A stretch of 43,526 nt of DNA from Propionivibrio sp. (GCF_029255185.1 NZ_JAPUVO010000116.1:1-43526); one strand, 5' to 3'; positions 34,307 through 43,302 are shown, counted from the first letter of the stretch. Program-made: numbers and translations. The notes: generated by a model not told the origin, from the letters alone.

Positions 34307-35296
34307 ATGAATCCGGTTTCGTCCCTCAGTTTGCCTGCCCGTTATCGCGGCCGCTTCGCCCCCTCGCCCACTGGTCCTCTGCATTTTGGTTCGCTGGTCG
34401 CGGCGGTAGGCAGTTATCTTGACGCACGTGCACACGGCGGCGATTGGCTGCTGCGTATAGAGGACGTCGATGCGCCGCGCATGGTGCCTGTCGCTGCTGA
34501 CGGGATTTTGCGCACGCTTGCCGGTTTTGGCTTCGAATGGGATGGTGAGGTTCTTGTCCAGAGTCGCCGTCTTGACCGTTACCACGCCGCGCTCGTTCGC
34601 CTGCAAGTCGACGGCGATGTCTATCCCTGCGCCTGTTCGCGCAGCGAGATTGCCGCGGCAACACGCCAGCCCTCGGTCGATGGCGGGCTGGTCTATCCTG
34701 GGACCTGCCGCGCCGGTCTGGCCGACGGGAAAGCCGCGCGCGCTTGGCGCCTGCGCGTTCCCGATCAGACCCTCAGTTTCGTCGATCGTGTTCAGGGCGA
34801 GGTCCATCAAAATCCACTGCGTGATGTCGGCGACTGCGTCCTGCTGCGGGCTGACGGGCAGTACGCCTACCAACTGGCGGTGGTCGTCGACGATGCTGCG
34901 CAGGGGGTCAATGCGGTGGTTCGTGGCGTCGACTTGCTCGACTCGACGGCACGCCAGATGTTCTTGCAACAGCGCCTTGGACTACCGACTCCGACTTACG
35001 CGCATCTGCCAGTCGTGGTCAATGCTGCTGGCGAGAAGCTTTCCAAACAGACGCAGGCGGCGGCCGTCACACCGTCTGATGGCAGTGCGCGGCTGGCCCT
35101 GGCCATGGATTTTCTTGGCCATCCGGTGCCGAGCGAACTGCGCGGTGTCCCGGTCGCCGATTTTTGGCGCTGGGCAATCTCTGTCTGGTCGATGTCGCGC
35201 GTACCTGCGTTGCGCGGGGTGTTTCCCGGCGATCTCGCTGAAATTGGCAATGGAGCCCGTGGCGTGTCCGGTGCTATCCCGGCCGGCAACGGTTAA
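34307..35296 (+). CDS. gluQ: Glutamyl-Q tRNA(Asp) synthetase
   Basis: Truncated glutamyl-tRNA synthetase paralogue that attaches Glu to queuosine in the tRNA-Asp anticodon. The 329-residue product lacks an anticodon-binding domain. It has RFAPSPTGPLHFGSL (the HIGH-like motif), the zinc site C108-A-C110...Y130-x3-C134, and KLSKQ near residue 249 (KMSKS-like). The start lies 22 nt after ychF. Confidence 0.92.
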   Translation: MNPVSSLSLPARYRGRFAPSPTGPLHFGSLVAAVGSYLDARAHGGDWLLRIEDVDAPRMVPVAADGILRTLAGFGFEWDGEVLVQSRRLDRYHAALVRLQVDGDVYPCACSRSEIAAATRQPSVDGGLVYPGTCRAGLADGKAARAWRLRVPDQTLSFVDRVQGEVHQNPLRDVGDCVLLRADGQYAYQLAVVVDDAAQGVNAVVRGVDLLDSTARQMFLQQRLGLPTPTYAHLPVVVNAAGEKLSKQTQAAAVTPSDGSARLALAMDFLGHPVPSELRGVPVADFWRWAISVWSMSRVPALRGVFPGDLAEIGNGARGVSGAIPAGNG

Positions 35297-35305
35297 CGCA
35301 ATTGC

Positions 35306-36988
35306 ATGGAGGTTGATGACCTGATGTCTAATGCAGAAATTTCTGGCGTTGCCTGGACCGCAACCCGGGGGCGCGTGCGTCTGGGCATGCTTATCACGCT
35401 TGTCGTTGCCAGCGCCTGGGTCTTCGGGTCATGGCTGGTCGCCGAGAGCCTGTGCCTTGAGCGAACGTCCCGCATGCTCGAGCGGGAGCAGGATGCAGCG
35501 TCGTCAGCGGCGATCTCGCTCGGTGCCAATATCGGCTTTACTCTGGCACACATGCGCAACATCCCGAAGATTCTGGCCAGACAGCCCGAAATTGAAACGA
35601 TCCTTTCCAGCATGGGCCCTGACGTACAGCGCAGCAATCTGGCGCTGCCCAGGTTCAGGAAAATGCTTGCAAAGGACACGCGCCTGTCGCATGTGTCGAA
35701 ACGGCTCGAGACCATGGCTGCCGAACTCGGTGTCGACCAGATCTGGATCATGAATGCGGCCGGTGATTGCGTTGCGTCGGGCGGTTTTCCCCTCGCAACC
35801 ACGGCAACCGGAGTGAACTATCTTGATCGTGAGTACTTCTGGATGGCGAAGCGGGAGGGTGTGGGCCGACAGTTTGCCGTCGGCCGTACGACCAATACGC
35901 CGGGAATCTTCTACTCAGCTGCGGTTGTCGTGGGCAATCGTTTTCTCGGGGTGATTGCCGTCAAGATCGACACGGTGCAGTTTTCGCGACTGATCAACGA
36001 CAGGAATGCCTTTATTACTGACGAAAACGGGGTGGTCATCACGGCCACAGATACCGGCCTGCTCATGAAGACTGTTCCCGGGGCCAGGGTCAGCAGGCTT
36101 ACCGAAAGCGAGCGGGAGAGTCGATATAAGCGGCGCGAATTTGCCATGCTCGCCGTTGATTCTCTGGATCTTGATGGGTTTCGTCTGTTGCGGCTGGAAG
36201 GTCACAGCACGCCAATGCTAATGGCATTTTCAGGGAATCAGGCAGACAATCTGAAGATCTGGGTGTTTCGGGAAGTCACCGAACTGTGGCGGATCAGGCA
36301 AGAAGGACTGTGGCCATTCCTTATCCTGCTGCTGGTCGGCGCTTTGCTGATTGCCAGCGTTGGCGCAGGGATCAACTACCTGCGCCGTGGCAAGGACCAT
36401 CAGGCTGAAATAGCCCGGGTCAATGCCGAACTCATCAAGCTCAATGATGAATTGCGGGTGCAGGCCCGCTTTGATTCGATGACGGGGTGCAGCAATCGTC
36501 GGCATTTTCTCGAAGAGCTTGGCAATGAGCTGAAACGTTCCTCGCGCTTTGGTTTTTCCTGCTGCCTGGCGGTGCTCGACATTGATCATTTCAAGGAGGT
36601 GAATGATCAATACGGTCATGCGACCGGAGACATTCTCCTCAAGCATTTTGTCCAGACCGTGGGCAAATGCCTGCGCTCATCCGATTTGCTCGGCCGGCTT
36701 GGCGGGGAAGAGTTCGCACTGTTAATGCCGCAGACCGCTCTGGCTGGCGCATTCGAACTTGCCGAGAGAATTCGGGTTGCCGTCGAGTCTGCGGTCGCCA
36801 TGTCCGGTCAGATCGAGATCCGTTTTACCGTCAGCATCGGGGTTGAGCAATGGTGGGGCGGTGATGATAGCGTAGAAACTTTTGTTGCACGGGCCGACGA
36901 TGCGATGTACGAGGCCAAGCGTGGCGGCCGCAATCAGGTCTATGCCGAATCACCCAGCAACAATCTGAGCCTGTTTCCGGAAATTTAG
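35306..36988 (+). CDS. Membrane diguanylate cyclase with periplasmic sensor
   Basis: Makes c-di-GMP. The 560-residue protein has a first membrane helix at about residues 25-47, then a periplasmic sensor of about 290 residues. The sensor looks like a Cache/PAS-type domain (DQIWIMNAAGDCVASGGFPL, NYLDREYFWMAKREGVGRQF, FYSAAVVVGNRFLGVIAVKI). A second helix (LWPFLILLLVGALLIASVGA) and a GGDEF domain follow. The active site is GGEEF, and RSSD five residues before it is the inhibitory I-site. Two starts are possible: ATG 35306, or ATG 35324 with GGAGG 11 nt before it. It lies 9 nt after gluQ. Confidence 0.9.
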   Translation: MEVDDLMSNAEISGVAWTATRGRVRLGMLITLVVASAWVFGSWLVAESLCLERTSRMLEREQDAASSAAISLGANIGFTLAHMRNIPKILARQPEIETILSSMGPDVQRSNLALPRFRKMLAKDTRLSHVSKRLETMAAELGVDQIWIMNAAGDCVASGGFPLATTATGVNYLDREYFWMAKREGVGRQFAVGRTTNTPGIFYSAAVVVGNRFLGVIAVKIDTVQFSRLINDRNAFITDENGVVITATDTGLLMKTVPGARVSRLTESERESRYKRREFAMLAVDSLDLDGFRLLRLEGHSTPMLMAFSGNQADNLKIWVFREVTELWRIRQEGLWPFLILLLVGALLIASVGAGINYLRRGKDHQAEIARVNAELIKLNDELRVQARFDSMTGCSNRRHFLEELGNELKRSSRFGFSCCLAVLDIDHFKEVNDQYGHATGDILLKHFVQTVGKCLRSSDLLGRLGGEEFALLMPQTALAGAFELAERIRVAVESAVAMSGQIEIRFTVSIGVEQWWGGDDSVETFVARADDAMYEAKRGGRNQVYAESPSNNLSLFPEI

Positions 36989-37026
36989 CGGCGCAGTGCG
37001 AGTCCATCCTGCCTGATGGCTGCCGA

Positions 37027-38187
37027 TCAGTGCTTCCCGCCGTAGCCCGAAATGCCGATGGCAATGCGAACGAGGTTGTAGCTTGCCCAGCGCAAGAGGC
37101 GTGAGTACCACGGGAGCTGTTGCCAGTGTTCCGCCAGCAGCTCCCGAGCGCCTTCGTGCATGGCCGTCTCCAGGCTGCGGCGCAATTGCCCGGCAAACTC
37201 ATGGTCCAGTGCGATAAGGTTTGCTTCCTTGGATAGCAGCAGGCTGAAGGGGTCGATGTTGGATGAGCCAACCGTTGCCCACTGTTCGTCAATGACCGCC
37301 ACCTTGGCATGCAGGAAGCTGTGGTGGTATTCGAAAATGTGTATGCCGGCGTTCAGCAGGTTGCCATAGAGTGCCTGCGTGGCGTAGTGCAGCAGAAGGT
37401 ACTCGATGCACCCCTGGAGCAGAATGGTCACCCGCACGCCGCGTTGTGCGGCGTCACCCAGCGCTCGCCGGAAACGGCGCCCGGGCAGGAAGTAGGCGTT
37501 AGCGATCAGAATGTCTTTACGGGCGCTGGCGATTGCCACGAGATACGCTTCTTCAATGTCCCGGCGATGCCTGATGTTGTCACGCACGAGGAATGCCGCC
37601 ATCTGCTTGCCGCATGGCGCGGGGTTCGGCGTTGGGTTGTTTGCTATGCGATAGCGACGCTTGAGCTTGACCCAGATGACGATTTCCCAGAGCCGGCGCA
37701 TGGTGCTTTGGATCGTACGGAGTAGTGGCCCTGAAATTTGCACGGCATAATCGAAGCGTGGCGGCAAATGACCCTGCGGGCTGAGGTCGTCAATGATATT
37801 GATGCCGCCGACGAAGGCGATCTCGCCGTCAATGATGACCAGCTTGCGGTGTAGGCGGCGCAATCGGTGCCGGCGCAGTTTGAAAGGTGCGAGGTCCGGA
37901 CGATAGACCACGGCCATGACGCCGGCGTCGGTCAGCGCAGGCAGCAATGTGTCTGCAAATGCGGGGGTACCAAAGCCGTCGACGAGAAGGCGCACAGCGA
38001 CGCCACGCCGGGCGGCGGCGATCAATGCATCGGCGACAGCACGGCCAGTGCTGTCGTGTTCAAAGATATAGCTTTCAAGATGCACGTCGCGACGTGCTTC
38101 GCTGATCGCGATTAGCAGCGCCGGAAAAAATTCAGCCCCACTGTTGAGCAGAGTCAGCCGGTTGCCGGGAACAAAGTCTGCGGGCAC
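37027..38187 (-). CDS. clsB: Cardiolipin synthase ClsB-type
   Basis: Phospholipase D superfamily enzyme that joins phosphatidylglycerol units into cardiolipin. The 386-residue protein has two HKD motifs (LHRKLVIIDGEIAFVGGINI and LHAKVAVIDEQWATVGSSNID) and SYIFEHDSTG. It lacks the N-terminal membrane helices of ClsA, which fits ClsB. The start is GTG 38187, two nt after the stop of the phosphatase gene. The same pair (ybhP-clsB) is adjacent in enterobacteria, which supports the call. Confidence 0.92.
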   Translation of the reverse strand: MPADFVPGNRLTLLNSGAEFFPALLIAISEARRDVHLESYIFEHDSTGRAVADALIAAARRGVAVRLLVDGFGTPAFADTLLPALTDAGVMAVVYRPDLAPFKLRRHRLRRLHRKLVIIDGEIAFVGGINIIDDLSPQGHLPPRFDYAVQISGPLLRTIQSTMRRLWEIVIWVKLKRRYRIANNPTPNPAPCGKQMAAFLVRDNIRHRRDIEEAYLVAIASARKDILIANAYFLPGRRFRRALGDAAQRGVRVTILLQGCIEYLLLHYATQALYGNLLNAGIHIFEYHHSFLHAKVAVIDEQWATVGSSNIDPFSLLLSKEANLIALDHEFAGQLRRSLETAMHEGARELLAEHWQQLPWYSRLLRWASYNLVRIAIGISGYGGKH

Positions 38188-38189
38188 CG

Positions 38190-38987
38190 TCAGCGCTTGG
38201 AATGGTCAGAATCATGGCGCAAATGCGCCGAGAGCGCGGCGTGATCGGAGATTTCCGACCACGGAGCAGCGCAATGTATTTCGGCCTGGACGACCGAGAA
38301 GCCGCGTACGTAGATGCGATCTAGGCGCAGCACAGGCCGCTTGGCGGGGAAGCTGCGTCCGGGTGATGCCGGGCTGCTACAGACGCCGCCAAAGACTTCT
38401 GAGAGGCCGAGGCGACGCGCCAGCAATTCGTTGGCTTCGTCGCGCCAGTCGTTGAAGTCGCCAGCGATGATCAGCGGCGAGTCGGGCTGTGCAATATCTT
38501 CCAGATGAAGGGCGAGGGCATCGAGCTGCCGGCGCCGTGAACGGGCGAACAGCGAGAGGTGGACGCAGACACAGTGCAACGCCATTTTCAGGCCCGGAAC
38601 GTTGATCGCGCAGTGCAGAAGGCCGCGCCGTTCGAAGCGTAGGTGGGTGACATCCTGATTGTGCGAATGCTCGATTGGGTAGCGCGAAAGAATCGCATTG
38701 CCGTGATGTCCGTGATCGTAGATGATGTTGCTACCGTAGGCGGTGGCTTGCCACACGTCTTCAGCGAGAAAGTCCTGCTGCGGCTCGTCCGGCCAGTTGT
38801 CGATCTCTGCGGCATGCCGGCTGTTCATGCCCTGGACTTCCTGCAGGAAGACGATGTCCGACCCCAGGGCACGCAACTGCTTGCGCAGTTCGTGCACCAT
38901 CATGTGCTGGTTGAACTGCGAAAATCCCTTGTGGATGTTGTAGGTGACGACTCGCAGTGTGTTGCCAACTGATTTTTTATTCGGCAT
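38190..38987 (-). CDS. Endonuclease/exonuclease/phosphatase family protein (YbhP-like)
   Basis: EEP-fold Mg-dependent phosphohydrolase, 265 residues. Fold motifs are VVTYNIHKG near residue 13, FLQEVQG near 47, HHGNAILSRYPI, HLSLFARSRRRQLD, AGDFNDW, RLDRIYV and SDHAALSAHL (the general acid/base DH pair). There is no signal peptide. It is coupled to clsB. I know of no proven substrate for YbhP. Given the partner gene, a lipid or phosphodiester substrate is plausible. Confidence 0.85.
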   Translation of the reverse strand: MPNKKSVGNTLRVVTYNIHKGFSQFNQHMMVHELRKQLRALGSDIVFLQEVQGMNSRHAAEIDNWPDEPQQDFLAEDVWQATAYGSNIIYDHGHHGNAILSRYPIEHSHNQDVTHLRFERRGLLHCAINVPGLKMALHCVCVHLSLFARSRRRQLDALALHLEDIAQPDSPLIIAGDFNDWRDEANELLARRLGLSEVFGGVCSSPASPGRSFPAKRPVLRLDRIYVRGFSVVQAEIHCAAPWSEISDHAALSAHLRHDSDHSKR

Positions 38988-38999
38988 GAATAGCCAAAG

Positions 39000-39028
39000 A
39001 AGTTAACCTGTTTAGAAAAACCTCTCAA
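39000..39028 (-). promoter_or_regulatory. Weak candidate promoter for the YbhP-like/clsB unit
   Basis: On the minus strand TTGAGA (39023-39028) and TAACTT (39000-39005) are 17 nt apart. A start from here would leave an almost leaderless message (start codon at 38987). The gene also has no clear Shine-Dalgarno, so the placement is tentative. Confidence 0.3.
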
Positions 39029-39094
39029 CGCAAGCAATCATTGCACGATTCCATAGGGGTGGCGGGAGAATCTTTTGGGTCAGTCGCAAGATGC

Positions 39095-40933
39095 TCACCC
39101 CCGCGTCAGTTGGGCGTAGAGCAGCGGCAGGCGGGCGGGGAGGTCTTCCGGCTTGCGGATGACGGTGAATCCGGCAGGGCCGAAGATGTAGGGCAGGTAG
39201 GCGCCGCCCGCGCGGTCTACAGTCACGCAGAAGGGCTGCAAACCCATGCGGCGGGCTTCGTGAATGGCCATGCGGGTGTCTTCGACGCCATAGCGACTGT
39301 CGTAGAGATCGAGGTCGTTTGGTTTGCCGTCGGAGATCAGCAGCAGCAGGCGGCGCGCGGCGGGTTGTTCGACGAGAATGCGCGAGGCCTGGCGCAGCGC
39401 GGCGCCGATGCGGGTGTAGTAGCCTGGCCTGAGGGCCAGGATGCGGCCCCTGCACTGGGCGTTGTAAGGTGTCGAAAAATCCTTGATCAGGTTAAATCGC
39501 ACATTGTGACGTTTAAGCGAGGAGAAGCCGTAGAGGCCGAAGCGGTCGCCGGTGGCGCTCATCGCCTCGGCGAACAGCAGCAGGCTTTCGCGGATGACGT
39601 CGATGATGCGGTGCGAATCGCTGACCCAGTTGTCGGTGGATAGCGAGAGGTCGGCCAGCAGCAGGCAGGCCAGATCGCGCTCACAGCGTGCTTGCGCGAG
39701 GTAGGCGCCGTGGTCCGGGGTATGCCCGCTGGCCTGATCTGCGATGTTGCGCACGCAGTTGTCGATATCGAGTTCCGGGCCGTCCTGCTGCGCTTTCAGC
39801 CAGTGCCGCGCGGGCGCCAGGGCGGCGAATTGCTGGCGCAGCCGGTGCGCGGTTTTTTTCAGCGCATCCGGCAGTTTCGCGGGCTGCGCGTCAGCGGCGA
39901 TCATCGGTTGCAGGCGACAGTGGTCGGGCAGTAACTCACCCATGCGGTAGTCCCACTCGGGGAGCGGAATGCCGGGGCCGACCGGCTGGTCATCCTCGGC
40001 GGCGGATGGCAGGTCGAGATCAAATTTGACGCGCGAAACGCGGGTTTTTGCATCACGGGTAATCGCGAGCTGATCCATGTCCTTGGCTGCTTCGGCCGCC
40101 AGCGGGTCGTCGTCCTCGTCAAAGGCGCGGTTGATGCGAACGTACTCACCCCAGGAGAGCAGGCTCTCGGCACGGAATATGAGCAGGAAGGGGCTGTCGT
40201 TCTTCGGCACTGTGACCTGCTCGGCTTTGTACGCCGGGCTGGTCGCGGAGTCATTGCCGCTGCCTTCGCCCGGCAGGTTGGCGTCGGTGGCGGCATCGGT
40301 GCGCGCGACATTGCCCGGTGGGGCGGCTAGCCACAGCGGAATTGGCTGCGGCGGGCGTGACTCTCGATGGAACAGTGGCGGCAGCAGGGCGAGGCTGCCC
40401 GGTTTGCACAGTGCCTGGCGTAGCGCATTCTCCTGTGCCGCCTCGTCATCAGCCATGGCCTGTGGCTCAATGCGGCTGGCCAGGTGCGCTGCGAGCAGGC
40501 GCTGGTAACGCGGCTTGAGGCCGGGGAAATGGCGCAGGGTGGCTTGCGTGGCCCGCTGGTTGCGCAGGTGCCACGGCAATTGCGGTGCTTCATCGCAGGC
40601 CGCCAGCGCGGCCAGCCAGAAGTAAAGGTCACGGTTGAGCGAGCGCTCCGAAAAAATGGCAATCTCGGACGGCAGGCGCAGAGTATCAGCGTCGAGCCGG
40701 GCCAGCGTCGCCTTGTCGCCGCTGCCAGCGATGCGCTGCATCAAGCGACGGTGCGCGCCGTGCGTTTCGGTCGTCGCCGCCGCCACCTTGAGCCCGGGGT
40801 CGCCGCCAAAGGCACGAAAGAGAATGCCGGCCGTTTTCTCGACCTCCGTGAGCGTCACCGCCGCCTCGGGATAGTGCCGCACCGCCACGCCAGTGGCCCA
40901 TCGATGCCAAATCTTGCCGACGAATTCTTCCAT
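39095..40933 (-). CDS. norD: NorD: nitric oxide reductase activation protein, VWA domain
   Basis: Von Willebrand factor A-domain protein that works with the AAA+ protein NorQ to mature nitric oxide reductase. The 612-residue product starts at ATG 40933 (MEEFVGKIWHRWAT); a TTG four codons upstream is in frame. The C-terminal VWA domain has the MIDAS motif D428-L-S-L-S and ends with LLLLISDGKPNDLDLYDSRYG and PFCVTVDRAG. The N-terminal part, about 420 residues, has the variable helical and acidic region typical of NorD. A repeat of 105 nt lies 17 nt upstream of its start codon. Confidence 0.9.
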   Translation of the reverse strand: MEEFVGKIWHRWATGVAVRHYPEAAVTLTEVEKTAGILFRAFGGDPGLKVAAATTETHGAHRRLMQRIAGSGDKATLARLDADTLRLPSEIAIFSERSLNRDLYFWLAALAACDEAPQLPWHLRNQRATQATLRHFPGLKPRYQRLLAAHLASRIEPQAMADDEAAQENALRQALCKPGSLALLPPLFHRESRPPQPIPLWLAAPPGNVARTDAATDANLPGEGSGNDSATSPAYKAEQVTVPKNDSPFLLIFRAESLLSWGEYVRINRAFDEDDDPLAAEAAKDMDQLAITRDAKTRVSRVKFDLDLPSAAEDDQPVGPGIPLPEWDYRMGELLPDHCRLQPMIAADAQPAKLPDALKKTAHRLRQQFAALAPARHWLKAQQDGPELDIDNCVRNIADQASGHTPDHGAYLAQARCERDLACLLLADLSLSTDNWVSDSHRIIDVIRESLLLFAEAMSATGDRFGLYGFSSLKRHNVRFNLIKDFSTPYNAQCRGRILALRPGYYTRIGAALRQASRILVEQPAARRLLLLISDGKPNDLDLYDSRYGVEDTRMAIHEARRMGLQPFCVTVDRAGGAYLPYIFGPAGFTVIRKPEDLPARLPLLYAQLTRG

Positions 40934-40949
40934 TGCTAAGAACAAGCTC

Positions 40950-41054
40950 TTTCAACGCAGAGAACGCAGAGGCGCAGAGATCGCGGAGAAGAACCAGAAA
41001 ATATATCGGTTTTCTCTCTGCGTCCTCTGCGCCTCTGCGTTCTCTGCGCTGAAA
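40950..41054. repeat. Near-perfect inverted repeat of CGCAGAG units
   Basis: The left arm from 40950 reads TTTCAACGCAGAGAACGCAG then AGGCGCAGAGATCGCGGAGA. The right arm (41011-41054), read on the minus strand, is TTTCAGCGCAGAGAACGCAG then AGGCGCAGAGGACGCAGAGA. The AT-rich centre is AGAAAATATATCGGTT. The arms could form a long cruciform or RNA hairpin between the polyferredoxin and norD genes. It is related in design to 26246-26427. Confidence 0.8.
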
Positions 41055-41072
41055 GCGGTTAACCTCCCTTGC

Positions 41073-42068
41073 CTATCGCACATTCGTGTCCTCATCCTCG
41101 GTCGCTCCTAACTGCCGTAGTCGTTTGAGCGTCGTAGCGTTGAAGCCGGCTTCGTTCTGGCGTGCGGCTTCGCCGCTGACCCAGTGCAGTAGCGCGCCCT
41201 GCGGCTGGTTGTGATTGGCTGTTTCACAGGCCGACAGGCACTGGCCGCACTGGGTGCAGGCGAACATCCAGCGTTTGACGTTGCGCGGTTTGAGGCGCAT
41301 CGGGCAGACGGCGTCGCAGGCGCTCGTTTTGCCGCCGACGCAATTGGCGCAATCGTTGATGCGTTCGCGGTCAAAACCGACGACCATCGCTTTCTTGTTG
41401 CCGATCCAGGCAATGCTTTGCCAGATGCCGATGGCACAGGCGTAACGGCAAAAAAGATGGCGGGCGAAGAGAAATTCGGCAGAAAGGACGCTCGTTACCA
41501 CGCCGATAAAAATGACCTCGTACTTGCTTAGGCTGAAGTTCAGCAGCCCGCCATAGACCTGAAAAGGCGGCATCAGGTAGGTGAGAAAGACCAGCGCCCA
41601 GGCAAAGGCGAAGCCGATGGCAAAGGGCACGACGAGCAGCCAGTAGCGTGCGTCACGTGCCGATGGTCTGCCGTCGGGCTCCCACGGCGCTGTTTCCCGC
41701 TTGTCCCACAACGAGTGCTTGCCGGTGGCGCGCAGCATCAGGCGGTTGATCGTTTCGACGACCGAGAAGTGCGGACACAGCCAGCCGCAATAAAGCCGCC
41801 CCCACTTCCAGGCGATACCCAGGATTAGAGCGAGCACGCCGAGCAGCGGCAGGAAAAGGTAGAGCAGTACGTTGCCGGCGGCCGTCAAAGGCGAAACCGT
41901 GCCGGCGATGAAATCGTCGATGCCGACATGCCATTCATGGGTCAGGAAGTAGGCATGCCCTTCTGTGAGGTCGTAACGCAGCAGATCAAAGACCGGTGTC
42001 AGGGTGAACAGTACAAAAAACCCCATCTGCATAAATAGGCGGCTGCGCTGAATGGTGGATTGCTTCAT
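41073..42068 (-). CDS. Membrane polyferredoxin-type 4Fe-4S protein (NosR/NapH-like)
   Basis: An integral-membrane iron-sulfur protein of 331 residues, with helices at about 13-30, 62-88, 142-165 and 183-200. Cysteine motifs include RLYC94GWLC98PH and HLFC207RYAC211. Two 4Fe-4S sites follow: C240-x2-C243-x7-C251-x3-C255-P, and C271-x2-C274-x2-C277-x3-C281. It resembles NapH/CcoG/NosR C-terminal modules that pass electrons across the membrane. Its place between the norQ-linked membrane protein and norD suggests a role in NO-reductase electron supply or metal centre assembly. The start is at ATG 42068, overlapping the previous gene (ATGA). Confidence 0.85.
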   Translation of the reverse strand: MKQSTIQRSRLFMQMGFFVLFTLTPVFDLLRYDLTEGHAYFLTHEWHVGIDDFIAGTVSPLTAAGNVLLYLFLPLLGVLALILGIAWKWGRLYCGWLCPHFSVVETINRLMLRATGKHSLWDKRETAPWEPDGRPSARDARYWLLVVPFAIGFAFAWALVFLTYLMPPFQVYGGLLNFSLSKYEVIFIGVVTSVLSAEFLFARHLFCRYACAIGIWQSIAWIGNKKAMVVGFDRERINDCANCVGGKTSACDAVCPMRLKPRNVKRWMFACTQCGQCLSACETANHNQPQGALLHWVSGEAARQNEAGFNATTLKRLRQLGATEDEDTNVR

Positions 42069-42460
42069 GCGTCTTGCGGTTTCGGGCCGAGCAGCGGGTA
42101 GCAGAAGGGCTTGCCGGCCATCGCGCGAGCAAGGCCGAGCATGCCGCAAACGACCAGGGTTGAATGCACGCAGGTGAAGTACATAATCACCAGCACCCAG
42201 GTCCACGCCCACTGTAATCCGCCAAAGGCGATGAAGGCGACAGTGAAGCCAGCGATTAGCGTGCCGCCCCAGAGGCTGACGAAAAAAGTCTGACGCAGGT
42301 GCTCGCGCGCCAGCGGTGGTACATCGGACCTTGTTCGCCACAGCCAGAAGAGCACGGCAAAGGCAATGCCAGGCAGGATCAGCAGGTTGGCCAGGTAGAG
42401 GGCTTCAGCGATGATCGCCAGATTCTGCCCCGGTTTTTGCGGCGTATGCTCATCGTCCAT
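42065..42460 (-). CDS. Small multi-pass membrane protein of the nor cluster
   Basis: A 131-residue protein with about four hydrophobic segments (LAIIAEALYLANLLILPGIAF, FFVSLWGGTLIAGFTVAFIA, WTWVLVIMYFTCVHSTLVVC). It ends GKPFCYPLLGPKPQDA. The ATG at 42460 follows the norQ stop by 2 nt, and its own stop overlaps the polyferredoxin start. No named family is recognised. It may be a NorE-like or assembly factor by position, but the sequence does not show the heme-copper subunit III pattern. Confidence 0.65.
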   Translation of the reverse strand: MDDEHTPQKPGQNLAIIAEALYLANLLILPGIAFAVLFWLWRTRSDVPPLAREHLRQTFFVSLWGGTLIAGFTVAFIAFGGLQWAWTWVLVIMYFTCVHSTLVVCGMLGLARAMAGKPFCYPLLGPKPQDA

Positions 42461-42462
42461 GA

Positions 42463-43269
42463 TCAATACCCAAACGTGGCTTTGACGATCTCGAGCAGCG
42501 CTTCGGCCGTCTCGATGTCGTCGGTCAGGCTTTCGACGAGGGTGACGCGGCAGGCTTCAACCGGCGTCAGGCCGGCCTTGATCAGTGTCGCGGCGTACAC
42601 CAGCAGGCGGGTTGAGGCCACTTCTTCAAGGTCACGGTCTTTCAGGGCGCGCAGCGAATTGCCGATGGCTACCAGGCGTTTTGCGGTGTCGGCATCAATG
42701 CCGGTTTCGCCGATCAGAATCGCCTGTTCACGTGCCGCTGACGGGAATTCAAAGCGCAAGGAAACGAAGCGCTGGCGCGTCGATGGCTTGAGCCCCTTCA
42801 TCAGATTCTGGTAGCCTGGGTTGTAGGAGACGATGAGCATGAACGAGGGTGGCGCTGCGATCAGTTCGCCGGTGCGATCAATCGGCAGCACACGGCGGTC
42901 GTCGGCCAGCGGGTGGAGAACGACAGTGGTGTCCTTGCGCGCCTCGACCACTTCGTCGAGGTAGCAGATGCCGCCTTCGCGCACGGCGCGGGTCAGCGGC
43001 CCGTCCGACCAGTAGGTGGCGCCGTCGCCGATCAGGTGGCGGCCAACAAGGTCGGCAGCGGTGAGGTCGTCGTGGCAGGCCACGGTGTATAGCGGCAGGC
43101 CGAGCCGGGCGGCCATGTAGGAAACGAAGCGGGTCTTTCCGCAGCCGGTCGGGCCCTTGATCAGCAGCGGCAGCCGGTTTTTCCAGGCGTAGTCGAAAAT
43201 CTCGACTTCGTTGCCGGTAGCGTCGTAGAAGGGCAGTTCCTGCGCCGTGTGCTGTGTTTTTGTATCCAT
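42463..43269 (-). CDS. norQ: NorQ: AAA+ ATPase of the CbbQ/NorQ family
   Basis: Chaperone-like MoxR-type AAA+ ATPase that remodels nitric oxide reductase together with NorD. The 268-residue product has Walker A GPTGCGKT (39-46), Walker B ICYLDE (101-106), the DDLTAADLVGRHLIGD block, sensor 1 IVSYNPGYQ and arginine finger STRQRFVSL. AAGGG lies about 7 nt before ATG 43269. A TTG 19 codons upstream is in frame but lacks support and lies upstream of the proposed promoter. It is the first gene of the minus-strand cluster norQ, membrane protein, polyferredoxin, norD. Confidence 0.9.
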   Translation of the reverse strand: MDTKTQHTAQELPFYDATGNEVEIFDYAWKNRLPLLIKGPTGCGKTRFVSYMAARLGLPLYTVACHDDLTAADLVGRHLIGDGATYWSDGPLTRAVREGGICYLDEVVEARKDTTVVLHPLADDRRVLPIDRTGELIAAPPSFMLIVSYNPGYQNLMKGLKPSTRQRFVSLRFEFPSAAREQAILIGETGIDADTAKRLVAIGNSLRALKDRDLEEVASTRLLVYAATLIKAGLTPVEACRVTLVESLTDDIETAEALLEIVKATFGY

Positions 43270-43302
43270 TCGATTACCCTTGGAGCGAAAGAGAACAGGG
43301 CG

